The notes under the pieces were generated by a model. It was given only the letters and a program-made list of their open reading frames with translations, did no database searches and was not told where the DNA came from. A program made the position numbers and the translations under genes. From Oikopleura dioica (taxonomy: Eukaryota; Chordata; Appendicularia; Copelata; Oikopleuridae), in assembly GCA_907165135.1 (NCBI GenBank), contig OU015566.1:6060157-6124156 (forward strand): 64,000 nt of DNA. The letters are read 5' to 3'. Shown in pieces: positions 43,286-53,383 of this stretch (positions are counted from its first letter, which is position 1; every line of letters begins with the position of its first letter).

Positions 43286-44263
43286 CCGTGCCTGATAGTG
43301 TATATCAATATACACTTTTTTGCAAAACGCATAAAATCGCCCCTAAAGGTCGCCTGGACAATCCGAAACGCTCAAACGAGTCCCCGGAAAATGGTTCTTC
43401 AGTCAAACAGTCTGCCGAAATACCGCGATGACTCACTCATGTTCTAGAAACTTTTGAACATCTTGAAATTTCATTACCATAATTCGGCCAAAATCTCAAA
43501 CTTCGACCGACGATAAAAAGTAAACGAGCAATGGGAACTAATTTCTGCAAAGAGGACCTGCGGGACATCGACAATAGGAACATTTCGAGCTATCACCCAG
43601 CTTGTTGCAATGATTCATCACTGTTCTAGAAGATTTTGCAGTTCCGAAAAAATTGTCCGGACAAAATTTTCGAAAATAAGTGTATATCAATATACACTTT
43701 TTTTTTTTTTTGCAAACCGCATAAAATCGCCCCTAGAGGTCGCCTGGACAATCCGAAACGCTCAAACGAATCCCCGGAAAATGGTTCTTCACTCAAACAA
43801 TCTGCCGAAATACCACGATGACTCACTCATGTTCTAGAAACTCTCGCATATTTCGAAATTTCCGATTCTGGGAAAATTGTCCGGACAAAATTTTTGAAAA
43901 TTCATCCGCTTCTCACTCGAAAACGAAGAAAGCAAATAACAATCCGTAAAATGATCTGGAAACAGCTCACGATAAGCGTTAATTTGGACCCCTCGGCTTT
44001 GTCATAACTCATATGGACGAAAACTTCTGCCGGAAATACTTTTCGATTCATGGAATAATTACGATTTTTCAACTACTCGACCTTTGTTTAGCCAGAAAAG
44101 AAAGACTACTTGACCAATTGACTTTGCCAAGCCCGCATACGACAGAACTAGCAGCGACTGACGAGATTCGCCCTTAACAACCTCATGACAATGACTCACT
44201 ACATCGGCATTCTGGAATTTTTTTTCTTCAATTCATTTTCAAAACCCGCCGATGACTGATGGC
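43286..44263 (+). repeat. 3' non-coding region of retrotransposon 2 with internal direct repeat
   Basis: A segment starting with the hairpin GTGTATATCAATATACAC at about 43299 recurs at about 43680, with the same following ~150 bp (CGCATAAAATCGCCCCTA, CCGGAAAATGGTTCTTCA, GATGACTCACTCATGTTCTA). The spacing is about 381 bp. There is no coding frame of note. I do not see a clear polypurine tract immediately before the 3' LTR. Confidence 0.75.
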
Positions 44264-44525
44264 TGACACGACTGTAGAAAAACTTTACATTTTGTAAATA
44301 TCTTATATATGAATTTTACGCCTATTGCAGCAACCTTTCTTATTCTTTTATCTACGCGCTGACCTGATTCCAATCGAGGGAGTGACGACCCGCTGATTCG
44401 AATCATTGACCAACTGACCCACTTTACCCAGCTGATTTTACGCTTGACACAGTTCTGACCCTTTATAAGCGACTCTGCCAAGACAAAATTATTCAATTTC
44501 ACAATAAAACCAATCGAAAGGTTCA
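44264..44525 (+). repeat. 3' LTR of retrotransposon 2
   Basis: 262 bp, matching 37703-37964 and followed directly by the 249-bp duplicate of the sequence preceding the 5' LTR. Confidence 0.95.
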
Positions 44526-44774
44526 ATTTTTTTCAATGAAGATTTTCGATAGAAATTTTAATAAAATAATCAATTTGATTCAAAAATTTGAAAATAATTT
44601 TATAAAAAATCATCTAAAAAAAAGCTGATAAAGACTTACTCGGGCTCTCTGGCCGCCAAAGCCGAAGAAATGACAGCTGCCAACAGCTTCATTTCTATTT
44701 CTCTTTAGCTTTTAGCTTTTGAAGCGTGAGCTGGATTACAATTTACTTTTATTCTTTTCTGGGCCACACGGTGG
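44526..44774. repeat. 249-bp direct duplication, right copy, with orphan first exon
   Basis: Copy of 37455-37702. On the minus strand it carries core promoter sequence, an exon 1 duplicate at 44640-44692 and a GTAAGTC donor at 44639. Beyond it (44775-44830, minus strand) comes CGACCCTTTGACATGGGC, which aligns with CGACCCATTGACATGAGC upstream of the 55511 gene. The original distal promoter therefore now adjoins this copy rather than the copy next to the gene body. Confidence 0.9.
44640..44692 (-). other. Duplicated signal-peptide exon of the giant gene
   Basis: It encodes MKLLAAVISSALAAREP with an intact phase-2 GT donor and no acceptor before it, as expected of a first exon. It could splice across the retrotransposon to the acceptor at 37376-37377 and yield the same protein as the proximal exon. 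Confidence 0.75.
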
Positions 44775-44935
44775 CACTTTGCCCATGTCAAAGGGTCGAT
44801 GGTGGAGGAGCGCTGTGGGACCACGTGCGTGCATTTTTCTAGAGCCGCGCCCAGAACGGAAGAAAAACGGACCAAGGGACCTCCGGATGAACTTGATAGC
44901 GATCTGAAATTGGCATTTTCGAGGGTTAAGAATTT

Positions 44936-45352
44936 CTAAAGGAAGTTAGAAGCTATCTGCCTCCGACAATTAATCAATAAATCATAAAAAAATCTATAAA
45001 TAATCTGTTTAAAAAATAACCGGAAGGGGCGGTATTTTCTCAGGGTAGCTTTGGTCACAGAGAACGGAGCCTGCAATTCCGAAATCATCACGAGATCTTC
45101 TTCATTTTTTTCTTGTAAACAACAATCGAAACCCCTGCCTTCCGGATTAATTGTCGGCCCATATGGTTGATTGAAAGCCAGGAGAATCTCGACAAAGCAA
45201 TTTGAGACAGTTCGCACTTTAGTTAAAAAAGTCGATTTGGAAATTCGCTTTCGTTTTGCAAGGACAGCATTTTTTATGAAGCGAGTGAAGTGGGTCCTAT
45301 TTGGCCCACGTGCGAGTAAATCCGATTCTCCTTGTATAGACGCTTTCAGCAC
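44936..45352 (-). CDS. Unrecognised 138-codon open frame
   Basis: It starts MLKASIQGESDLLARGPNR, is basic and rich in K/R/F, and has no motif I recognise and no signal peptide. It lies upstream of the displaced giant-gene promoter. It could be chance in AT-rich DNA. Confidence 0.2.
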   Translation of the reverse strand: MLKASIQGESDLLARGPNRTHFTRFIKNAVLAKRKRISKSTFLTKVRTVSNCFVEILLAFNQPYGPTINPEGRGFDCCLQEKNEEDLVMISELQAPFSVTKATLRKYRPFRLFFKQIIYRFFYDLLINCRRQIASNFL

Positions 45353-46886
45353 ACTGTCATTTTAGAATTCATTTTTGAATTTTGAGGATAAGTTGCCAGT
45401 TGTTGTGACAAAATATGCATGATTTCATGAAGAGGAGTCAAAAATCGATAAAAAAATCCAATAATTTTTCAAGAAATTTTGGTCAAAGTAAAGACCAATC
45501 AGATTTCGGCACTAGGCGAGTTAACCAATCAGATTTCAGAAAAAAAAATTTCACAAAAATTCGAATTTATTTTCTCCCTTTTTTCTCTTTTCTTGCGATC
45601 TTCCCAATTTTAATTTGAACACGTGAGAAAACGACTAATTTTTTTCTTTTTGAAATTTATTTGTAAAATAAGCTTTTTGACGAAAAAATATGTTTATTTC
45701 TAGCTTTCCGAAAAAGGTGCACGATTCGATAATTTAAATGAAATCTAAATTCTGTGTTATGATGACATCCGTCTAAGCCCAAACTTTCCATCCATGCGGC
45801 AGTGTTTTGGGACTCGTGTAATGCGGACCTCAATTTACAACTACCTCCGTTACGTCTTGATAGCGCGCCGTTTATCCAACATCAAGTGATCCAAAAAAGA
45901 CAGATAACTGCAATTATCTGAGTCAGAGCACTTCCTTCTATCAAACAGCGATAAGGAAAGGTTCCCTATGAGTATTTTTTGGAACTCCTAAGAAACATGG
46001 GAGTTACTGGCCGAAATAAACGGGAAAATTTTTCGCGAAAATTAAGGTCATTTATTAAACGGTTTTCCTGATATTTTAGACATGAAAAGTTTTAGGCTGG
46101 AAAACCCGTTAAAATAGGGACCCCGATTTTTCTATCGGAAGTGAAATGGACTGCTGAGAGCACTGGAATTTCAAGGATCTAACAAGTGCGTCGCTTTGGG
46201 CGTCTATGAGGGCTGAATTTGTTCTGACTCAAACTGGTGCTAAAATTGTCGAAAATTCGGGTCCCGAATTTGACCTGTTTAGTCTAAGAGGTAGACTCAG
46301 GCTCATATTTTTAGACTCAGGAAATTATTGAGTAAGGAATGCTTTAAGAATTCCAAGTTAGATACCTTTCTTTGAAATTAAACAGGAATTCTTATTGATC
46401 ATTCTTTTAGACTTTTCAATTTGACATCTTCAAATAAGAAGGAGAATTTCTTATTAATAAAAGTTTGAACTTTGAGTTCCGATCTGCGGCTCGTTTTTAA
46501 AAGTCGGAAGGGGCGAATCCGTCCAAGAAAAACAAAAGAGAAGATATAACCGAAAGCGAGAGAAACAGAACTTTGTTATTCTTCCCCTATGCGACCTCTA
46601 ATTAAAACGAACGCGAAAATTCGGCACGTTGAAAACCTCAACGGACGAAAACCTAGTTATTTCGAAGGATGAAGAATTCAAGACATTTTTAACGGTTTCC
46701 GAGCACCCGTGAAGCTGATTCATAATCTCGATTTTATAAAACAGTATTTTCGCGTTTTTGCTTCAAGTCATAATTCTAGAGCAAGACGGATAAGTTGGAT
46801 AAGAGTTCGCGAGTAGTGACCGTGTTATTGCTGATAAATACGCGCTTGTTTTTGGACACAAATATTCTTCAGGAAAGTGTAGCTTT
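45353..46886. other. Intergenic, no supported gene
   Basis: AT-rich sequence with short frames only. No signals are recognised before the MITE at 46887. Confidence 0.35.
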
Positions 46887-47572
46887 TTAAGGAGGTGTGG
46901 GGCAAATTTCGGCAAATTGACCATTTTCAAACAGCCCTCAGGCTCAGATGGGTAATAAAATTTTTAAAAACTCTTCTTCTATTTATAGATTGCACCCTAA
47001 ACTAGAGTTGAAATTTTTTCAGAAAAAATGATTAAGGGATTCTGGCCATAATGACCTCGACTCCATGTCATGTCCGTGAAAATCGTCATTTTGCGTCATT
47101 TTCGAACGCGATTTTTTAATGAAAATATTTTAATTTTTCAAAACTTAGATGCTGAAAAGAAAGTTCAAACGCTGTTCTCGGGTTGAATTGAAGGAATTTA
47201 ATTTTTCGCGAAAATTGCTTATTTAAAAACTTCAATCGAAAATTGGGTTTCAAATTGTCAAAAAAATGAAATTTAAAATTGCACTAACTCGTAATACAGT
47301 TAGATAAGTGAGTCACTGTAATGAATAAAAATACTCAGCGAGTCGTAAGCTTTCTAAAAATATTAAAATAATTGCATTTAAACGATTTTAAAAATCTAAT
47401 TTCACGAATTTTCATAGAAATGCCAATTTTCAATCCCGTTTTTCACCAACTTTTGTTGACATTGAGAAAAAAAGCTAGGGACCTTTTTTGATGCTCTTGA
47501 TGTGGGCTTTCTAAAAATGGAAAGAAAATTTTAAAATTCGAATTTTCGCCAAGTCGCCCAACACCTCCTTAA
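46887..47572. mobile_element. TTAA-ended inverted-repeat MITE (686 bp)
   Basis: The left end TTAAGGAGGTGTGGGGCAAA is mirrored on the right by a segment whose complement starts TTAAGGAGGTGTTGGGCGAC. It has no transposase and an AT-rich interior. It matches the 10026-10693 element in size and terminal style (TTAAGGNGGTG). Confidence 0.75.
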
Positions 47573-47670
47573 CTTCAGGTAATTATTTTTCAATTTGCAA
47601 ATTTTATCAGGAGAGACCTATTTTTTTAAATAAGAAGTAAACTGTTAACAGCTTATATCAGTGAAGAGCC

Positions 47671-50600
47671 TTATTGATAAATTGTAATATTCCATCTTAC
47701 GAAGCCCCAGCATGCACCGTACTCGTTGCAATCTGCTTTATATTTTACAAGACCGTCGTGATCTGGTCGCAATTTTTCAACTTTCTTGTTCATTAAGCCA
47801 ACGAAACCAATATCTTCTCCAATAACTTCACAATCGACCGGATTTCCTGTAAATTTATCAAGGTAAAATAGGGTACTACCTTAATCGTCGTTAAAACGTT
47901 GCATCGGCTGCTTTAGTCGTCGTCAACTTGTTGCATAGGACTACTTTAGTCGTCGTTAAAACGTTGCATTGGACTGCTCTAGTCGTCGTTAATTTGTTGC
48001 ATTTGGCTGCCGTAGTCGTCGTCTGAGTCATCTTGCCTTTTTCAATTTCAAGATAGGTAGGCGCGAGCCAACCAGCGCTTTCAGAGTGTTTCTAGACTTT
48101 CCAGATTCTCCCAAAACGACGACTAAGGCAGTCCAATGCAACGTTTTAACGACGGCTAAAGTAGTCCTATGCAACAAGTTGACGACGACTAAAGCAGCCG
48201 ATGCAACGTTTTAACGACGATTAAGGATATAAGCTATGAATTTGAACTTTCGTAGCGCCTAAATGCGAAGTAGGATCATTTTCATTTCAAAAGCAATCCT
48301 ACTTAAAAATGCACACATAATTCAAATCTGGTATTTTTAAAAAATTTTTTATAGAAAATTTTATTTTTAGAGCGTTTTCAAATCTTACGATCGCGATTCC
48401 TCGAAATTTTTCCACTAAATCGGTCGAGTTTTTTCGATAAATAACTTCTCTTAACCCTTATCTACAATATTGACGGATTAATTTTTCCTAATTCCGACAG
48501 AAACCGATTTTAGAGCCATTTCCATGAGGCTTACCCAGCGCGTGAATAGTGTAAAAAGCGGCGCGCTGGGCGCTCGCTCTCTCGACTCCTCTTTTCCGTG
48601 AGAGTGGCGCGGTTGAGGGGAGCGCTTTGATTGGTTGCACGAGAAAAAGCACAAAAAGAAGAAAAACACGAGAAAGGAAGAGGAAAGCGCTAGAATGAAA
48701 ATTTGAGGAAGTTTCAGAATAAAATCCCGTCAATTTTCTAGCTTAACATCATTGAAATAATAGACACGGTTCAGTTTTAGCGATTCAATGGAAAAATTTC
48801 GAGAAATCGAGATCGTAAGATTTGAAAACGCTCTAAAAGAAAATTTTCTATAAAAAATTTTTAAAAGTACCAGATTTGAGTTTTGCGTGCATTTTTAGGT
48901 AGGATTGCTTTTGAAATGAAAATGATCCTACAACGCATTTAGGCGCTACGAAAGTTCAAATTCATAGCTTATATCCTTAAGGCAGTCCCCTATTTTACGA
49001 ATATAAAAAAACTCACCGTTATGCGTTAGCCATAATCGACAGAAATCATCACCACCATATCCCTTCCAACTCGATTGATTTCGAATCCGCCAACCTCCTT
49101 CTGAGACATCTAATCCTATTTTTTCATTGTTAAACTCATTTTGGGATTTTATTGAGTCGAAAAATAAATACGATATTAATAGTGACGAAAATCATTTTCT
49201 CCGATTCCTTTAAATTAAATTTAGTGAATCCTGCAGCCATTGCTTTTAAAACTCGTCGCACAGCAGCCTCGTCGTGTTCTTTTCGGACTGAGTTGGAGTC
49301 TTTTCCCCGAAAATGACCAAAGCCATTCATTGCAGGATTTGAAAATCCGAAAGAGCGTTCTATTTCAGATCGATAAGCTTCTTTCTTTTTCTTGGAAGCA
49401 TCTTCTTTGTTTTTTATCGCTTCCAGATCATGGTTCAGTTTCTGGTTGATTCGCCTGACTTCATTGAGATCTTTTTTCAGAGAATCGTTTTGTGCTTTCA
49501 AATTTTCATTTTCTTCTTTCAAATTTTCATTTTTCTTTTTCGCCAAATCACGTTCTCGAGAAAATATCTCATTCTCATTTTTCAGTCTGATATTTTCTCG
49601 ATTGAGCAGCTCATTGATTTTCATCGTGGTATCAATTTTCGTCAATCCAAAAGTCAGGTCTCTCGGCAAGACTCTATTCTTTAGCTGCTCAATCAGACTC
49701 GACAAGGTCGGATGGTTCATCAAAGCTACAGCACTTTCAGCTCGCTCACCGACTTCAACAACCAAGCATCGTTGAATCAACGACTCCATTGCGGGAAAGA
49801 TGACTTCTGCTGGATTTCGAACGTTTTGGACGATGTTCATCATCGTTTGAAAGTGATCTCCAGCAGTAAAGGGGTGTCTGTTGAGATTTCATAAGCAAAT
49901 GTTCATACAATTTCGAAATAAATTTGAAATCTTCCCTAAATGTACATAACATTTGAAGCGTTATTCCGAGAGCCCATATATCTTGAGAAAATGAGGCTGG
50001 CGCATTTCCTTGATTTCGAATCATCTCTGGCGCTAAATACTCCATTGATCCAGCAATACCAGTATGAAGCGTAGCTTCGGCAACCCGCGATATGTTGAAG
50101 TCCGCTATTTTCACCTGAACTCAAATATATCATCAGTTCTGAGTCTTCATTGCACCTGTTGTCCATCAGCGGACATGAGAATGTTTTCGGGCTTTATGTC
50201 TCGGTGCATGATGTTCTTTCCATGAATGTAGCCTAAGATTTGATTATTTGGTTTGTTTATTTCATGAAACTACCTAAAGCAAGAACCAGCTGGGCAGATA
50301 TTCGTAAAGCATCGTTTTGAGCCCAAGGTAGCTCGTTTTCACCACCTTCTGAAGGATTCTTATTGTACTGTTGAAAGTAAACGCTTACCATTGTTGAGCA
50401 TTTTCTCGAAAAACTGAGCCAGGTCTCCGCCTGGTAGATATTCAAGAATCAAGGCATGGTATGGGACTCCATTGGGTGCAGTGAACTTAAAGTTGTCAAA
50501 AAGCTTGACAACGTAGTCATGATCTTCCGAAGTTTCTTAGCCGTGCGTAGATTTTAGCTAGATGGAAAGTAAAAGTACCCGCTTAGAAACATCCCTAGTT

Positions 50601-50858
50601 GCTGAAGCAAGTTTATTTCTAAGTTGGCATCGTGTTCTTCTTTTTGACCGAGAAGGCCGATTCCTTTGAGCATCTTCAACTCGTTTTCTTAAAAAATCAT
50701 CATCATCGACACTCACCATATACCACGGTAATATCGCTATTCAAACAATCCTCCTTACCATTTTCTTGTTCTTCGACAACGTAGTAAATTTTCCCCTCTC
50801 TGGCTTCTTTAAGTTCCCTAAGGACTTTATACTTTCCATTCAGCACCTGCCCAATCAT
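47671..50858 (-). CDS. Serine/threonine protein kinase with DFN in place of DFG and a coiled-coil tail
   Basis: A multi-exon minus-strand gene starting at the ATG at 50858 (MIGQVLNGKYKVLRELKEA). Readable kinase landmarks: an N-lobe with ENELKMLKG and NLEINLLQQL; hinge region ALILEYLPGGDL; catalytic loop MHRDIKPENI near 50210; KIADFNISR near 50100 (DFG changed to DFN); activation segment end MEYLAPEMI; and DIWALGITLQMLC. After the kinase domain a long Lys/Glu/Asn-rich coiled coil is encoded around 49350-49640 (ERDLAKKKNENLKEENENL). Two further exons, ~49020-49140 and 47671-47846, read GGWRIRNQSSWKGYGGDDF, VDCEVIGEDIGFVG and CNEYGACWGFVRWNI; the second splice is phase-correct. Attachment of these last exons to the kinase relies on a 52-nt GT-AG intron and is likely but not proven. 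The substrate is unknown. Confidence 0.75.
47863..48998. mobile_element. Inverted-repeat element occupying the kinase gene's last intron
   Basis: The ends GTAAAATAGGG...CCTATTTTAC are inverted. Inside are two fold-backs: 47877-48226, whose arms are tandem ~36-bp units like TTTAGTCGTCGTTAAAACG and GTTGCATNGGACTGC, and 48226-48985, whose arms share ATATAAGCTATGAATTTGAA. The surrounding intron (47847-49016) has only 34 other bases. No transposase is present. Confidence 0.7.
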
Positions 50859-51494
50859 GGTACAGTTGCGAACCTATGGACAAAAAACTGTAGCTCCCAG
50901 TATTTTGAATTTCTAAAAGGGAAAAGTGATGGTGGGCTAGCGCGGGCATGGCATTTTTATTATTTGCATTTTCTCAAATCGCAATTCAAATATTTCCAAA
51001 ATCAAAAATCAAAATCACCGTTAATTGAATTGAACAAATTTTCAAACTGATTCTCAAAAACTAATGAGTAACTAATGACGTTGAAGAAGCATCTGCTTTA
51101 GATTCTAAAGTTTAGAAATATCAAATTTATGTACGACACAGAAATGATTTTGGAAATCACGAGCGACTTCGTTTTGAATGCTTTTCCAAAAACAGACTCA
51201 GTAGAAATTTTTGACATTTGACTTGACAAATTATCTAATCCAAGAAAATCTATTTGATTTGGAAAGATACCGTAAATTCGAAATCGAGGGTCATGTTTTC
51301 TAAAACGCTTGGAAAAAAATAGTGTTTGGAATAAGCACACGTGGCGGGCTTGCTTTCTTTATCGCTTGATTACGGAAATAAATTTCGAATAAGAGTGTGC
51401 AGCAAATTTAATTTGCTCATTTTTCATATGTACAATTTATCAAATTTGCTGATGGAAAAGGAAAAACAGCAGCTGTCTTGAAGACTGCGCTTTG
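50859..51494. other. Intergenic upstream of the kinase gene
   Basis: AT-rich sequence. A minus-strand 80-codon frame at 51098-51340 has no recognisable content. No promoter motif is evident. Confidence 0.35.
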
Positions 51495-51642
51495 CAACCT
51501 GTGTATAAAACCTGAGTCAGGATTTGAATATCTTAAATGAAAAGCTAAGCGGCTTCGCACGTAGATAAAAAAAGACTGTAATAGTAATATCGCGAAGCCG
51601 TAAGATCTTCAAATCCTGACTCAGGTTTAATACACAGGTTGC
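51495..51642. mobile_element. Short MITE (148 bp) with near-complete inverted arms
   Basis: The left CAACCTGTGTATAAAACC plus TGAGTCAGGATTTGAA is mirrored at the right end, and an inner GCGGCTTCGC / GCGAAGCCG pair extends the fold-back. A degraded copy is at 23724-23850. No clear target duplication is found. Confidence 0.7.
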
Positions 51643-52950
51643 CGAGTCAAGCTGACGTTTTTTTCAACGAAAAAGTCGTCAAATCCCCTTTTTTCCCTTA
51701 ATTTTCTTAAAAAGGAAGGAGACACGTACCGAGTTTTTGTCGAGTTTATTTTCAAGTGTCATGAGCCGGATGGAACCGCCTTAAATCTTGTGCGGATTTC
51801 CTAAAATTCAACCGCAAGGAATAAAATAATGCATGTTACGACCCTCAAATTACAAGTCGCATATCTTCACTGTAGCTACTGTAGCGATAACTAGTTTTGA
51901 AGCTTTCAAGATTAGAATTCTTCAATAAAAATCCGCTTGCTACTTGGAAGTCTAAAAATGAAGCACGATGTAATTACAGCTCTGATAAAGTCAGGGCATT
52001 CCTTCAACTTTTCGCGAACTTTCTAAAAACTAAAGCGTCTGAGATAGATGGCTTCCGCATTATGACAAGAAAAGAAAGAACGCCTAAATCTTTCTAAAAA
52101 AATGAAGTCCAAAGCATTTTTTTTCGGGGAATTTCTATCCATTTTTAGACCAATCAGATGTACAGTGAAACCCTAACTTAAGGCCAAGCAACTTAAGGCC
52201 ACTTTTTTGAAAAATCCCCAAAATCTGTCATTCGCCTTAACGGCCAATCAGACATCAGAAAAATATTATAACACCGTTCAAAAAAGGAGGGTTGGAAATT
52301 TACCTTTTTTTATCGATTTTCTCTGATATTTGATTGGCCTATTAGTTAAACAACTAAATGCAAACATCTGATACTATCAGACTGATAGGTCGAAAATTTG
52401 ACCAAAATTTTCCGGAATTCATGCTTGTAGTCTCATTTTTCAAAAGGCTAAAATTTATAAATTTATAATTTTATAATTTATAAATTATAAAAAAATCAAA
52501 GAAGTGAGTCAATGAGCAGCAAAATTGCCAGTTCATACAGTCATATTTTTCAGGAGATAAATTCATTACGGTTTTTGCGGAATGACGTAAATATTTTCTT
52601 TTGAAATACCATTCCCCAGATTACATTCGTATCTATCCGGACCTAACTTCAGGTTTGCGGTATTTTGATCCAAGGGTTCTAATAAGGCAAAAGCAGGAAT
52701 CGTTAGAAGTTCAGAAAGTCACCGCTTTCGGAAAATCGTTGTTGCAAACAATGTCAAGCGGCGAGTCAGATAATGAATACTGCTACGTTCGCAACCTCTA
52801 TCTGTCAAAGCGAAAAAAATTTTATTCAAGTGGAATCACCTTTTGTGCTCTCGCTCTAGAGAAAGTGCAACTTTGCTTATTCAAAATACCGCATTTTCAT
52901 TTTACCGAAAATATATTGACGGTGATTTTGATAAATATGATTTCCCTGAC
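51643..52950. other. Intergenic with a possible exon fragment at 52601-52950
   Basis: Mostly AT-rich, including an A/T palindromic stretch at 52450-52490. At 52601-52975 the plus strand has a 124-codon frame (SPDYIRIYPDLTSGLRYFDP, then SSGESDNEYCYVRNL) that looks protein-like. I do not recognise it, and the hAT-like MITE at 52951 cuts into it, so it may be a decayed gene. Confidence 0.3.
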
Positions 52951-53375
52951 CAGAGTTGCAAATTTGCTGAGCTGAGTGAGCTGAGCTGGCTGTGTGAGCT
53001 GAGCAGTCGCTCAGCTCAGCTCAGCTCAGTGATTTTGGAAAATGATCTGATCTGCTCAGCTCAGACAATTTTCACTCAGCTCAGCTCAGCTCAGCTCAAT
53101 TATTTTCGAGCATGATCTGTTCTGCTCAGCTCAGCTAAGCTCAGACAACTATCATTTAGCTTAGCTCAGCTCAGCTCAATGATTTGAGTACAATTTTACT
53201 ACCAAAAAACAGTAAAAAACAGCTCAGCTCAGCTCAATCAGCTCAGCTCAGCTCAGCTCCGCTCCGCTCAATGACCTCCGAAAAAGGCCAGCTCAGCTCA
53301 GCTCAGTAACCTCCGAAATAGGCAAGCTCAGCTCAGAGAAATTTTTACTCAGGTCAGCTCAAATTTGCAACTCTG
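52951..53375. mobile_element. hAT-like MITE (425 bp) built of GAGCTGAGCT units
   Basis: The termini CAGAGTTGCAAATTT and AAATTTGCAACTCTG are inverted and flanked by the 8-bp target duplication TCCCTGAC (52943-52950 and 53376-53383). Almost the whole interior is GCTCAGCTCA-type repeats. This is the same family as the fold-back element at 12645-20193. Confidence 0.9.
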
Positions 53376-53383
53376 TCCCTGAC

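Larger units (their letters stand above)
37703..44525 (+). mobile_element. Ty3/gypsy LTR retrotransposon 2 (6.8 kb)
   Basis: The 262-bp LTRs at 37703-37964 and 44264-44525 begin TGACACGAC and end GGTTCA, and appear identical over the parts compared. Internal order is gag with two zinc knuckles, protease, RT, RNase H, integrase and a long C-terminal extension. No 4-6-bp target duplication is present; the flanks are the 248/249-bp duplication. Gag and pol frames are open throughout, so this copy looks intact. It is oriented opposite to the giant gene whose promoter it occupies. There is no envelope gene. Confidence 0.95.

Noticed and set aside
45415-45618. 67-codon frame in AT-rich DNA
   Set aside because: Low-complexity Lys/Phe composition, no start context and no conservation visible.
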